Part shown: one piece after another, positions 29,892 through 41,258 of the stretch | Numbering within the stretch: the first letter of the stretch is position 1 | Layout: the number at the start of each line of letters is the position of its first letter | NCBI GenBank assembly: GCA_039519185.1 | Contig: CM076854.1 | Coordinates: 154,686,166 to 154,750,165 of the forward strand | Direction: 5' to 3' | Source: Astragalus membranaceus | Lineage: Eukaryota; Streptophyta; Magnoliopsida; Fabales; Fabaceae | Length of the DNA: 64,000 nucleotides | Made by a program: the position numbers and the translations under genes | The notes under the pieces: generated by a model | The model's database searches: none | Told to the model about the DNA's origin: nothing | What the model saw: only the letters and a program-made list of their open reading frames with translations

Positions 29892-30776
29892 ATGTCTTCA
29901 CATTCAGATAACCAACACCCAGAAGGTATTCATAGGGGTAACGAAATTCCTTCTTCCTCTAGAGAAGGCGTCCAACCTCCTCTTAAATGTTTTCGCCGAA
30001 GTTGGAAACCTTGTGACTTTGCGCCCTTTCACTACCAACCCAGAAGATCGCATTTCTACCTTTGAGCGTTGGTTTTACCCGGACCAATCCTTAGACAGTG
30101 TCCCAGTTACCTGCGACTGGTATGCTGCGGAGGCAAAAATAGTCGAACTCAGAAGTTGGTTGAAGACGTTCCCAAGTTACAAAGAATGGGCCGATAGAGT
30201 AGTCGCGGCCAAAGCTGCGACTTGGAAGGCTTGGGGGGTCTCTACAACATGATCATGTTGTCTACCATCGAGATTCCCCACAACTTCGATGTTCTTGTCC
30301 GCCTCATGTGGTTCTGGTCCACATCCCTCAACACATTTTGTTTTCCCATGGGGATGCTAACCCCAATACTACTCGATGTGGCTGCCATCTTAGGACTTCC
30401 AGCACGTGGGAGGAAAGTTCATGTTGATCCCAATTTCCCTACAGATGGCCTGGTTTATGAACATGACTCCGCCTTCCAAAACCTCCTCAGCTGGGATGTC
30501 AAGAAATCAGGCCATGTTACAAATGCTGAGCACCAAGCCTTTCTAATGTATTTTTTCAACAAATATTTTTATATCATCAACTCCTTCACGGTCATTAAAG
30601 AATTAAGCCCTTTTGTCTGCATGCTTCTGTCTTACCAAGGCTATTCTTGGGGGTCTTTCTTTCTGGCCCTTCTCTACAAAGGTAAACATAGCCTTTTGGA
30701 TCAAGTCGTGAGAATGGGTACTACTCAACGACCCAGGGGCCTATCTGGTTGCTTCAACTATGGGGCGCAACTGTAA
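29892..30776 (+). pseudogene. plant mobile domain (aminotransferase-like) protein pseudogene
   Basis: Starts at ATG 29892 (MSSHSDNQHPEG). At least two frame changes are needed to follow the protein, one near 29985 and one near 30230 at a run of G. The last segment (30222-30776) has the plant-mobile-domain pattern: IEIPHNFDVLVRLMWFWS, NTFCFPMGMLTPILLDVAAILGL. Such domains are often carried by transposons in plants. It lies just beyond the LTR end at 29573 and in antisense to it, so it may be an antisense passenger of that element. Ends at TAA 30774-30776. Confidence 0.7.
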
Positions 30777-31384
30777 GTCCCAAGTCTCTCCTTGAATGAT
30801 CCTCAATCCCTTTCTTTGCAGCCGTATTCGGTAAGAATCATATCACTTACCCTGGACCGATCGTGTTTTAAGCTGGAGTTATACTCCCATTTACATCACC
30901 TTGGAATGTGAATTGACCTTTGGATTCAAAGAAGTTAAAATAATTGCCTATTTAATCAACCTTTGAATTTAAGGGTTATAGTAATTTATCCATCGGATCA
31001 ACCTTTGGATTCAACAGTTGTCAGTTACTATAATTTACCATTGAATCAACCTTTGGATTTAAGTGGTAATTGAAAAACTCTCATTAAATGAATAAAATCT
31101 ACAATCATATAAACATGTATCTATATAAAATTACCAAACTTAGGTTATTCCTCTAACCTTTTATGCAACTAACTAGCCCCAAAAACACATCCTACACATA
31201 TGAATCCAACAAGAGCACTTAGAGTGACACAAAAGAATCAACAAAAGAGACATCATTCAAACATTGTAATAAACACTCTATATGCGGGATTTTTCAGCAG
31301 TTGTACATCAACTTCCGTGATTTAATTAAAATACCAAACAATGTGGGAATTCAGTAAACGACCACCCTTTGGAAAGCTGCAGTG
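30777..31384. other. intergenic, with short AATCAACCTTTGGATT repeats
   Basis: Contains four imperfect copies of a (G)AATCAACCTTTGGATTCAA word between about 30910 and 31065. Nothing else was recognised. Confidence 0.5.
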
Positions 31385-33965
31385 CTATGACGACGCATCA
31401 CTGTCTTGAATTTCGTAAACTGCAGTGCCATGACCGGAACAATGACGACGCAGCACTGTCTTGCCTTTTGTTCGAGCCCTGTGGTAAGGATTGAAAGTAT
31501 CTCTGTCTGTTTGGATGTCTTTCCTTTTCTGTCTCCTTTCCACGTGCAAGAATTCATATGCAAGAGACTCCAATGCTCTAACTGTCAATGGTCGGTTTCG
31601 AGTGCTTTGTCTCCTTGGATTTTTTACATTAGGTTGTTGTTCCAAAAGATCACAAGGGTTTCTCAGTGGCTTTTCAACTCCCTCATGAGTACCAGATGTT
31701 AAACATGGATCATTTGCCTTTAGATTCTGCCCATCTTCCTCCACCTTTGTCATCATTTCACCATTTTTAGACTTAGATGGAACCTGAGGTTCTCTGAAGG
31801 TGATTCGCGGCAATGATTCAATTTTCTCAACTTTAAGACAAGAAACACTAACATGTTGACAATTGTCATTGAGAATGTGTTCTTCATTACTATTTTCCAC
31901 ACTTCTTTCAGCTGAAGAAGCTACTGAACTTCCATTATGCTTCTGACTAACTAGATCACCGTTATTTTTGTTGGCATTTGAAAATCTACCAGACTGAGAG
32001 AATACTACTGGTTTTTCTGATCCCAAACCTCGGGAAGAATTCTCAATGATGCGGATTTTCTCTGCCTTGGCACAAGCAGACAATCTCCTCCTTTTAACAG
32101 GCGGAGCTGCATGATTAGAATCATCTGATCTTACTCTCCGATTGAATTGAAGCTTTATGATCCTCTTTTGTTGATTATCATCAGACAAACGGGTCTTTTG
32201 ATTTTGTTATTTTTCAACTACCTTGTTTGCATCATTACCGGCATTAGCATAAGCTTCCTTTTTATTGGTAACATCGCTGTCAAATACAACTTTGCAGCTA
32301 TCAGTTTTATTGATATTCTTCTTGCCATATGTCGGCATCTTAGCTTCCACCACGGTTGCTGAATCGTCGTTAGAAGCATCTTCGAATCCAACTGGTGGAT
32401 ATTTCAGTTGTCTTACCTTCAATAATTTTCCTTCAGATAGGATACTGGTATCAATAATAGGGAACTTTGTTGACTTCTGTTTGATGCTTTTAGTCTTATG
32501 CTTGTCATGGTTTACTTTCTTCAGGTGTTTTTGCCCTCCAGGTTTTATACCAGCAGCATCTACCTCAACTTTACCCATTGAATTAATGGGCAAAGATTTC
32601 ACAGATTTCAATTCCTTTAAATCAGATGACTTCCTGCTATGTACCAAACTGGTATCAATAACCATCAATTTGACATGATCTTTATTGTAAGGAGAAACTC
32701 GCGGTTTGAGGTAACATTGACGCTGATCACTACATTCAGCGTCCTTATTCAATCCTTTTTCTGGCTCTTCCTCATTGGAGCTACCAACTTTAGTTTCTTC
32801 TTCAAGTTCAAGAAGAGCTAGTTCAGCTACTACTCTGCTCAAGACATCACTAACAGAATCAAAGTAATGATCTTCACACCGAGGATAAGAAAAACCAGAT
32901 AATCTTTGGAGGTAACATAGCCTCGATTCTTTGGTTGTTCAGAGTGCCAACCTCCTGACAAAAATTCCATTATACCACTGGGATCAAGAGAAGACCAAGC
33001 TTTGCAAGTTGGTACTGAAAGCGCTCGATTGTTCTTCGCAGGTTCCTTAACAAGTCTTGTAAGGTCTTCCTTCTCCTTACCAATACCTACTGCTTCCACA
33101 AGAACGCCAAGTCCAATAGTAGACTTCAAAAAAGATATGTACTCTTCTAGAGAAGTTCTTCCCTCCACATATGACTTAGAAACCTGAGTAGAAACATAAG
33201 CAAAGTGAGAACTGAAACAAAAGATACAGCTGAAATGATTCAAAAAGTCCTTCATTTCATATGGTTTCTATTGTTCTACATGATGTTTAAGGCAGCTATT
33301 TTTAAGATTACATGGAACAAAAAGAGTTTAATTTATATACACCGTCGGTGTATAAATTTTTACACTATCAACCAACCAATCAAAAACCATGATATTAGTG
33401 ACTTTTAAGGTAGTTAGGATAAAGTCAAATATTTTTAATGACGTGTCATTCATGATTGGTTGATGGTGTAAAAATCTATACACCGACTGTGTAATTAAAT
33501 TAAATCTAAAAAAATCAATATTACAACTTACAGAGGACTACATCGGAGAAAAGGCATGGAGAATGAACAAAATTTTGAAATCACAGAATGCAGTCATACA
33601 TGCTAAGCCAATCATCAATCAACTGAAATATACTTGTTGCAGTTCATTAACAACACATAATATTAGATAGCACAGTTGAATACCTGTTGCAAAGTATCTT
33701 GAGATTCTTCAGAGACATGAGGAATCAAGCGAGACAATAGCTCATGTTGTCTCTTTCCTGTTAAAAATTTCTGTCCTATGATACATTTTCTTCCTTTTAC
33801 CTTCCTGCATTCTGACCATCTAAGATACTCATCAGTTTTGTAAAACTTTCCATAGTAAAATGAAAGTATCTCTCCCATCCCTTTGTTCTCTAAGAATCTT
33901 TTTATCTGAATGAAATTTTTCCCAAAAATATACAAACCAAATATGTGATTGTCCTCACTCGAAAT
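31385..33965 (-). pseudogene. 5'-truncated SANT/Myb-type nuclear protein pseudogene
   Basis: Exons on the minus strand read GLYIFGKNFIQIKRFLENKG (end of a SANT-like domain, from about 33955; exon end 33684). The next exon starts near 33188 with SKSYVEGRTSLEEYISFLK. Next comes GWHSEQPKNRGYVTSKDYLVF, and then a long basic C-terminal part to TGA 31385. Compared with my memory of this plant family, a block is missing between FLSG and GWHSEQP. A short deletion near 32880 also shifts the frame before HYFDSVSDVLSRVV. An in-frame TAA lies near 32207-32209. The N-terminal half is absent, cut near 33957 where an LTR fragment begins. The C-terminus keeps PLTVRALESLAYEFLH and the Arg/Lys-rich tail. Dead gene copy. 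Confidence 0.7.
33336..33496. mobile_element. MITE with about 50-bp inverted repeats
   Basis: The two ends (TACACCGTCGGTGTATAAAT and, inverted, TACACAGTCGGTGTATAGAT) continue as inverted repeats through TTTTTACAC-ATCAACCAA. The total is about 160 bp with no coding capacity. It sits in an intron of the SANT-type pseudogene. Superfamily not assigned. Confidence 0.7.
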
Positions 33966-34131
33966 AATAAGAAAGAGTTGGAAAAAAGGGTAAATCAAGT
34001 CCATTAGGCGATTTGTCCTCCTTCTAATTACTCCATATTTAAGTGCCTCGGCTTTCACCCGCTCGGCCATGTCCTCGTCTGGACTAAATTCTTCTTTGGC
34101 AAACAACTTAGCAGATTTTTGGGTGTTAACA
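33957..34131 (-). repeat. second LTR end fragment (TGTTAACACCC family)
   Basis: Similar to 29398-29573 in the same orientation. It replaces the missing 5' half of the SANT-type pseudogene, so this insertion (or a deletion around it) explains the truncation. Confidence 0.55.
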
Positions 34132-34262
34132 ATATTATTGTAGGGTAAATATGTCCAATCTAGATGATTACCAAATAGAATATTATTGTAGGGTAAATAT
34201 GTCCAATCTAGATGATTACCAAATAGAATTCCCTGGGAATAATATGTCCAATCTAGATGATT
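34132..34262. repeat. short tandem repeat, unit about 48 bp
   Basis: The unit containing GTAAATATGTCCAATCTAGA and GATTACCAAATAGAA is present at about 34132 and 34180, with a partial third copy from about 34236. It replaces the first roughly 70 bp expected of the adjacent 5' LTR. Confidence 0.75.
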
Positions 34263-34263
34263 A

Positions 34264-34530
34264 TCAGGAGGGAATCAAATAGTGGGACCAAGTCAGTTAG
34301 AAGGGGGAAATAGTAGTGGAGAAATCCATCTTGGGAGAGACTTGGCCTCTCGAAGAGCCATTCTATTTTCTGTTTTTCTGCAAATCCATTTCATCCCTGT
34401 TTCATTGTAAACCATAGGATTACACTGGTTCTATTGTGAATCATACTCAAATATATTAATACACATTATATTTGAGCTCTGTTCTGTGTCCTTTACATTT
34501 TCCTCTCCCTATATCAAATTGAACCTATCA
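34264..34530 (+). repeat. Reina-like 5' LTR, 5'-truncated
   Basis: Aligns with 39177-39442 with a handful of differences. It ends ...CCTATCA and is followed by the primer site. Confidence 0.9.
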
Positions 34531-34533
34531 ATT

Positions 34534-34545
34534 TGGTATCAAAGC
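34534..34545 (+). other. primer binding site
   Basis: TGGTATCAAAGC, one mismatch from the Met-tRNA site, lies three bases after the LTR. Confidence 0.8.
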
Positions 34546-34564
34546 ATCGATTCTGGTGCCGTTG

Positions 34565-35560
34565 ATGGTAGCTACGCGAAGCAACATGGATTCACGTGTT
34601 GATGGACTTGAGTCACGAGTTGGAGGACTTGAAGGTTCAATGACACAAGTGTTGGAGCAATTAGCAGCGATCAACAAGACACTGCAAGGACTGACGAAGC
34701 AGAAGCACGTCACCGTCGACGAGGAAGGTGAATTCACACCAGGAAACAGCGTTGTGACTGGAACGATGGGAAATCATGGTGAAATCATCTTTCAACAACG
34801 AGGTGGAAGACGTAAGCTAGAAATTCTAGTGTTCAATGGTGACGACGTGCGAGGATGGCTGATTCGGGTCGACCGTTACTTCCGGGTCAACGAGGTCAGG
34901 GAATTGGAGAAACTCAACGCGGTGGTGATCGCCTTGGAAGCTCGTGCTCTCAATTGGTTCCAGTGGTGGGAAGCGCAAGCTCCATTGCGTACATGGAGTG
35001 ATTTTAGCACAGCGGTGCTCCGCAGGTTCGACCCGGGTTCACTTCACAACCCGATGGGTCCATTGTTGAAATTGAAGCAGGTGACAACAGTTATGGCGTT
35101 CCGTGACGAATTTGAGAAGCATGCGACGTCGTTGAAGTCTGAAGAACGTACGATGCTAACGAGCATCTTCTTGAATGGTCTCAAGGAAGAGATTCAAGCT
35201 GAGTTGAAGATTTACGACTTGGATGATCTTGACGCCTTGATGGATCGCGCTTTGCTTATCGAGGAGAAGAATTTGGCCTTAGTTGGTAAGGTGGGTGTTG
35301 CGAAGGATAAGGGAGAGATTAGAAGCTTTGGTTCCGAGTTTAGTGGAACTTGGAGTAGCAACAGTGAGAAGAAAGACTCTGCATCTGTTGGTTCCCCTGC
35401 TACTGCCAAAACAGAGGAGAAGGGAGGAGTGAAGGGGAGAAACTTAAGCCAAGCTGAATTGGATGAGAGATCTAAGAAGGGCTTATGCTTCAAATGTGGA
35501 GATAAGTGGGGAAGGGGGTACATGTGTAAATTCAAGCACATGAAGCTCATGCTATGTTAA
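34565..35560 (+). CDS. Reina-like gag
   Basis: Start ATG 34565 (MVATRSNMDSRVDGLESRVGG). A heptad-like N-terminus is followed by the Retrotrans_gag domain (RGWLIRVDRYFRVNEV ... LNWFQWWEAQAPLRTWSDF, about residues 90-220). Near the end is a zinc-knuckle-like CFKCGDKWGRGYMC, in which the expected His is Tyr. The frame stops at TAA 35558-35560. Pol continues in exactly the same frame, so the stop separates what should be one polyprotein. Most likely a nonsense mutation; readthrough is possible but unsupported. Confidence 0.85.
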   Translation: MVATRSNMDSRVDGLESRVGGLEGSMTQVLEQLAAINKTLQGLTKQKHVTVDEEGEFTPGNSVVTGTMGNHGEIIFQQRGGRRKLEILVFNGDDVRGWLIRVDRYFRVNEVRELEKLNAVVIALEARALNWFQWWEAQAPLRTWSDFSTAVLRRFDPGSLHNPMGPLLKLKQVTTVMAFRDEFEKHATSLKSEERTMLTSIFLNGLKEEIQAELKIYDLDDLDALMDRALLIEEKNLALVGKVGVAKDKGEIRSFGSEFSGTWSSNSEKKDSASVGSPATAKTEEKGGVKGRNLSQAELDERSKKGLCFKCGDKWGRGYMCKFKHMKLMLC

Positions 35561-38500
35561 GTAGAAGGAGATTCGGATGAGGAAACAGAGCCTGGTGATA
35601 CACCAGTAGGAGAAGAGGAGGAAATCGCAACTATGAAAACTTTGCAATTGTCTTTGCAAAGTAGGGAAGGCTTGACATCAAACAAGTCCTTCAAGGTTTG
35701 GGGTGAAATTGGTGGAAGATTGGTGCTCACCTTGACTGATTCAGGAGCATCTGGTAATTTCATTTCACCAAAAGTTGTTAATGAACTGAACATAGTTGTA
35801 GAGGATACTCCTGTGTATTTGATTGAGGTGGGTTCGGGTGAGAAGGTGAGAAATAGAGGAGTGTGTAAAAATTTGAAATTCCAGGTGCAGGGCATTGAAT
35901 TTCAACAGAATTTCTTTTTGATGGAGCTAGGAGGGACTGAAATGGTGTTGGGAATGGATTGGTTGGCTAACTTGGGTGATGTAGAAGCTAACTTCAAGAA
36001 CCTTAGCTTGAAGTGGAGACATGAAGGTCAGAAATACACCATTACCGGAGAACCATCATTGTGTAATGTGCAAGCTTCATTGAAATCTATGGTGAAGACA
36101 TTGCAAGACCAAGGAGAAGGGTATGTGCTACAGTATCAGGTGGCAGTTCAGGACATCACACCAGTGGCAGGAACTGGGGGTGAGTGGAATGAATTGCTGA
36201 ATGAATATGCTAATGTTTTTGACATGCCTACTGGTTTACCTCCCAAGAGGGAATATGACCATGCTATTGAGCTCAAGACAGGAGCTTCTATCCCTCACGT
36301 CAGGCCATATAGATACCCGTATTACCAGAAGAATGAGATAGAGAAGATTGTGAAGGAAATGATGCAGGCAGGCATTGTAAGGCCAAGCACAAGTCCATAC
36401 TCCAGTCCTGTGATTTTGGCGAAGAAGAAAGATGGAGGGTGGAGGTTTTGTACAGATTACAGAGCTTTGAACAAGGTAACCCTTCCTAACAAGTTTCCAA
36501 TCCCTGTCATTGATGAACTGTTAGATGAATTGGGTGGTGCTGTCATATTTTCTAAATTAGATCTAAAATCTGGATATCATCAAATACAAATGAAGGAAGA
36601 GAATGTGCCTAAAACAGCTTTTAGGACACATGAAGGGCATTATGAGTACTTGGTAATGCCCTTTGGACTTACCAATGCACCTTCAACCTTTCAAGCATTG
36701 ATGAATGAAGTATTGAGGCCTATTCTGAGAAAGTATGCACTGGTTTTCTTTGATGGTATTCTAGTGTATAGCAGGAGCAGTGAAGTGCACAAACAACACT
36801 TAAACCCAGTACTACAGCTATTGAGGGATAACAAACTGTATGCTAACAAAAAGAAGTGTAGTTTTGGTCAACAAGAAATTGAATATCTGGGACATTTGAT
36901 ATCAGGCAATGGTGTATCTGCAGATCCTAAGAAGATTGAAGCCATGGTAAATTGGCCTGCTCCTAAAGATTTAAAAGGATTGAGAGGATTCCTTGGACTG
37001 ACAGGATATTACAGAAAATTTGTTAAGAATTATGGGAAGATGGCTTGCCCATTAACTCAGTTATTAAAAAAAGACAGTTTATGTTGGAGTGAGGAGGCAC
37101 AAGCTGCATTTGAGTTGTTGAAACAATGCATGATCACTGTGCCAGTGTTAGCTGTTCCAGACTTTGAAAAAGAGTTTGTGGTGGAGACTGATGCATCTGG
37201 GAAAGGGCTAGGAGCAGTTCTAATGCAAGGTGGGAGGCCAGTGGCTTTCATGAGTCACACCCTATCTGAAAGATCTCAAAGAAAGTCTGTGTATGAGAGG
37301 GAACTCATGGCTATCGTGTTGGCTATTCAAAAGTGGAGGCCTTACTTATTAAGAAAACATTTCGAAGTGCATAGTGATCAGAAGAGTTTGAAATTTCTCA
37401 CTGAGCAGAGAATTGTCAGTGAAGATCAACAAAAATGGGTATCCAAGTTACTGGGATACGATTTTGAAATCATTTATAAGCCTGGGAAAGAAAACAGTGT
37501 TGCGGATGGTCTCTCTAGAATGATGCAATATGCTGCTATCTCATCCATTCAGTGTGAAGCTTGGGATGGGTTAGAAGATGAGGTTCAGAATGATGCTAAG
37601 TTAAAAGGGATAGTACAGGACCTGATGGTTGATCCCAAGAGCCACCCAGGTTATGCTATGAAGAATGGTAGATTGTATTACGGAGGCAGTGTTGTGTTGC
37701 TCAGAAATTCCCCAAGAATCACTTGGATACTTCAAACCACTCATGATTCTCCTACTGGAGGGCATGCAGGGGTGTTCAAGACAGTGAAAAGAGTTGAGAA
37801 TTTAGCTTACTGGGAAGGAATGAAAAGAGAGATCAAAGAATATGTTGCTGCTTGTGAAGTGTGTCAACAGAATAAATATCAAACTATGAGTCCTAGTGGA
37901 TTGCTTCAGCCTCTGCCTATTCCCACTAAGGTATGGAATGACATTTCCATGGATTTCATAGAAGGCTTGCCTAAGTCATTTGGTAAGGATACTATATTAG
38001 TGGTGGTGGATAGGTTGACTAAGTATGCTCACTTTATACCACTTAGTCATCCCTATAATGCCAAGGATGTAGCTGGAATTTTCATTAAAAAAGTTGTTAA
38101 GCTTCATGGTTTTCCTCAAACCATAGTCTCAGATCGTGACAGAGTTTTTCTGAGTCATTTTTGGTCTGAATTGTTCAAATTAGCTGGTACTCAATTGAAA
38201 TTTAGTAGTGCTTATCACCCTCAGTCTGATGGACAGACAGAGGTGGTTAACAGATGTTTGGAGGCTTATCTGAGATGCATGGCAGGTAAGAAGCCTAAGC
38301 AGTGGGCTAAGTGGATAAACTGGGCAGAGTATTGGTATAATACCAATTATCATACTGCCATTAAAGCTACTCCTTTCCAGGCCTTGTATGGCAGAGAACC
38401 ATCAGTGCTGTTGAAAGGTGATGTTCATCACAATTCTGTTGAAGAGGTGGATAGAATGATGGCTGATCGAAATGACATGATAAAAGAGTTACAGGACCAG

Positions 38501-39103
38501 TTGGTGCAAGCTCGGAACAGGATGAGAAATCAGGCTAACAAGCACAGGAGAGATGTGGAATATGCTGTTGGTGATTTGGTTTATGTCAAAATACAACCAT
38601 ACAAGATGAAAAGTTTAGCTAAAAGGCTGAATCAAAAGCTAAGTCCACGATACTATGGTCCCTATGAAGTAATCCAGAGAATTGGAGCTGTGGCATATAA
38701 GTTAAAGCTGCCTGAGAACGCCAAGGTTCACCCTGTATTCCATGTGGCCTTATTGAAGAAAGCTGTGAAACCTCCAGTTGAACCTCAACCTCTTCCTAGT
38801 TGTTTGAATGAAGAGTGGATGTTAGAGGCTAGTCCTGCAGAAGCCTTGGCTGTCAGAAACAATGCTCAAGGAGAAGCTGAAGTGTTGGTGAAATGGAAGG
38901 GACTGCCAGAGTTTGAAAACTCAGGGGAGTCTGCTACTAAGTTACATGAAGAGTTTCCACAACTCCTCCTCGAGGACAAGGAGGTAATTGAAGGAGGGGG
39001 TACTGATAAATTCAAAAAAGGGTTAGTTTATGTTAGAAAGAAAAAAGGGCGCATGGGAGTTATGATGCTCCATGTTGTAGGGGAGGAAAACCCTTATAAC
39101 TAA
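35561..39103 (+). pseudogene. Reina-like pol with catalytic reverse-transcriptase mutation
   Basis: Open from just after the gag stop; the first ATG is at 35633 (residue numbers below count from it). Protease LTLTDSGASGNFIS lies near residue 35. Reverse transcriptase has VFFDG in place of FFDD (GGT at 36755-36757, residue 375), so the second catalytic Asp is Gly. RNase H starts at VVETDAS, and the HHCC finger and integrase DDE residues are present (DFIEGLP, VSDRDRVF, TEVVNRCLEAYL). The C-terminal chromodomain VLVKWKGLPEFENSGES has Gly (38924-38926) where a Trp is usual. The element should not be able to transpose with its own enzyme. Confidence 0.85.
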
Positions 39104-39106
39104 CTC

Positions 39107-39442
39107 TGATAGTGGAATGTGTGTGAGTGCGTGCATTGCTGATGTGGCAGTGCAAGTGTGGTGTGGAGAGAGAGATTCAGGAGGGAATCAAATAGTGGGA
39201 CCAAGTCAGTTAGAGAGGGGAATAGTAGTGGAGAAATCCATCTTGGGAGAGACTCGGCCTCTCGAAGAGCCATTCTATTTTCTGTTTTTCTGCAAATCCA
39301 TTTCATCCCTGTTTCATTGTAAACCATAGGATTACACTGGTTCTATTGTGAATCATACTCAGATATATTAATACACATTATATTTGAGCTCTGTTCTGTG
39401 TCCTTTACATTTTCCTCTCCCTATATCAAATTGAACCTATCA
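39107..39442 (+). repeat. Reina-like 3' LTR
   Basis: Starts TGATAG and ends CTATCA, a terminal inverted repeat. It follows a purine-rich tract (GGGGAGGAAAA, about 39080-39090). Confidence 0.85.
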
Positions 39443-40205
39443 TGAGCCTTAGCCGAAGAGAGTTGCCCACCTAAGCAAATTTTAATGCCATCATTCTAAC
39501 CCTTAGGCCTTAACTAGAATTGAATGTTCAAGATAGGGTTCCTAAACCACTTGTGCAACCCCATACGCAAATTTTACGTATTTTAATTCATTTATCCTCA
39601 CAATGGACTTACCAATCTGTTCTTTTTTTTAGTTTTGGTCCACAAAATAAAAAAAAATATAATCTTTTTTATTTCTAATATTTTATTTTAATTAAAATAT
39701 ACTACAATTGGTCTTCATGGTTTTGTTTTATTTCTCATAATATAACTTTTCTTTTTTGTTCGATCATGTAATATTTGATTTATTTTCAGTTCTATTAGTT
39801 TATGTCTATGAAATCCTGATACTACAAAAATGGAGATGTATTGTATCCGATACGATACACACACGATACTTCTCAAATATACCTGTAATATATATCTTAC
39901 CAACTAAAAATATTATTTCACCTTGATACGATATATCTTCGATATCTCTTACTAAAAACATGAAATTTGTTTTTTGACGTGAAAAAACATGAAATTTGTT
40001 GATACATTCATAGTAGAAATAATATATTCCAGTAAGTGTGAGGAAAATATTTATAAGTGTCCACTTGTTATGATTGCAAAGTAATTTTTTTCTACATTGC
40101 GATAGTCATATATCGACTACTTATATACGTATATTGGCCGGGTCGTATCTTGATTTTTAAAAAATTCTCGTATCCCCATATATGTGTCGTATCGTACGTA
40201 TCGTA
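39443..40205. other. AT-rich intergenic with GATACGATAC-type words
   Basis: No gene was seen. Several CGTATCG and GATACGATA words occur at 39847-39870, 39925-39955 and 40140-40207, suggesting an old degenerate repeat. Confidence 0.5.
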
Positions 40206-40433
40206 TCCGGGCTTCTTAGGTTCTTTTTGGTATAAACCGGGTATCCTCTGCGCGCAACTGCAGAGACTAATCCCTCGAGCTGGATAGGACCACAATGGGC
40301 GGCAAAGCTCTCCCTCAAGAGATTTAACACTGCTGCATGCCCAAGGCCGGATTCGAACTCAGGACCTTAGTTAAGCTGAAAGAGACTCCTACCATCTCAT
40401 CCAAGTGCTATTGCGTCCGGGCTTCTTAGGTTC
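40206..40433 (-). mobile_element. tRNA-derived SINE 2 with 18-bp target duplication
   Basis: The SINE body is 40224-40415, flanked by perfect copies of TCCGGGCTTCTTAGGTTC (40206-40223 and 40416-40433). On the minus strand it begins GCAATAGCACTTGGATGAGA (A-box-like) and has a B-box-like GAGTTCGAATCC. It ends GGTTTATACC followed by a short A-rich tail. Pol III transcription and LINE-dependent insertion are known for such elements. Confidence 0.9.
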
Positions 40434-40503
40434 ATGTGTAATACAGAGTATAAAATGAGAAAAACAATTTCTATTAGAGAAACCAAAATAAAATAACTAA
40501 CCA

Positions 40504-41258
40504 TCTCTATATATTAATCCAACATCTAAAAGTACGAAGATGAAATGTCAGAAACGTTAAATGACAAATCCGACCGGTGTTGTGTGATTGAAGGCGGAGG
40601 TTTACAAAGTATCTTTCGTACGATTCTTATCATACCAAATATACTTAAATGTACGAAGACGAAATGTGAGAAACGTTATATGACAAGCTCGACTGGTGTT
40701 GTGTGATTCAGCCCTGAGGTTAACAAAGTAACTTTCGTACGATTCTTATTGTACCAAATACACTAAAAAGTGCGAAGCCGAAATGTCAGAAACGTTAAAT
40801 GACAAGCCCGACCGGTGTTGTGTGATTCAGACCTGAGGTTAACAAAGTAACTTTCGTACAATTCGTATCGTACCAAATAGTTGTGTTGTTTTCTTAAGGG
40901 TAATACTAAAAAGTATAAAGGCGAAATGTAGAAATATTAAATGACAAGTCCGACTGGTGTTGTGTGATTCAGGCCCGACGTTAATTGAAAGTGCTAAAAT
41001 AAATTGTCTACGCCGAAATTTGAAAATTATCCTAACATCAGATGGTGTACGAGAGAGTCTTCGAATGTAAACCTTATCACCAATATTATTTCCTGATGTC
41101 TCTTAGCCGCATCATTTAAACCACCTCGTGCATAGCACGCCAATATTATTTCCTGATATGACTTTACGTTAACCTTACTGTTTCATAGTTGCCACGCGTG
41201 TCTCTTAGCCGCATCATTTAAACCACCCCGTGGATACCACGGGGGTGTACGGTCCTAG
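40504..41258 (+). mobile_element. non-autonomous Helitron-like element
   Basis: The 5' end TCTCTATATATTAATCC resembles plant Helitron starts. The 3' end has the hairpin CCCGTGG-ATA-CCACGGG (41227-41243) followed 11 bases later by CTAG (41255-41258). It sits between A (40503) and T (41259) and has no target duplication. An upstream near-copy of the terminal hairpin (GTGC-ATA-GCAC, about 41128) suggests a duplicated terminus. No Rep/helicase is encoded. Confidence 0.65.
40527..40985. repeat. 119-bp tandem repeat inside the Helitron-like element
   Basis: Units begin near 40527, 40646, 40765 and, after a short insertion, 40910. They share GAAATGTCAGAAACGTTAAA, CCGACCGGTGTTGTGTGATT and CTTTCGTACGATTCTTATC. 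The last unit is partial. Confidence 0.85.

Larger units (their letters stand above)
34264..39442 (+). mobile_element. Reina-like chromovirus (gypsy), defective
   Basis: Short LTRs flank a gag-pol of chromovirus type. The 3' LTR is 39107-39442 (336 bp, TGATAG...CTATCA). The 5' LTR aligns from 34264 to 34530 but lacks the first 70 bp, so no target duplication can be read. The LTRs differ at only a few positions. The small LTR, gag-pol in one frame and C-terminal chromodomain fit the Reina clade. Confidence 0.85.

Noticed and set aside
35558..35560. The gag stop of the Reina-like element as a programmed readthrough site.
   Set aside because: The element also lacks a catalytic Asp and has other damaged motifs, so a nonsense mutation is simpler; nothing in the context argues for recoding.
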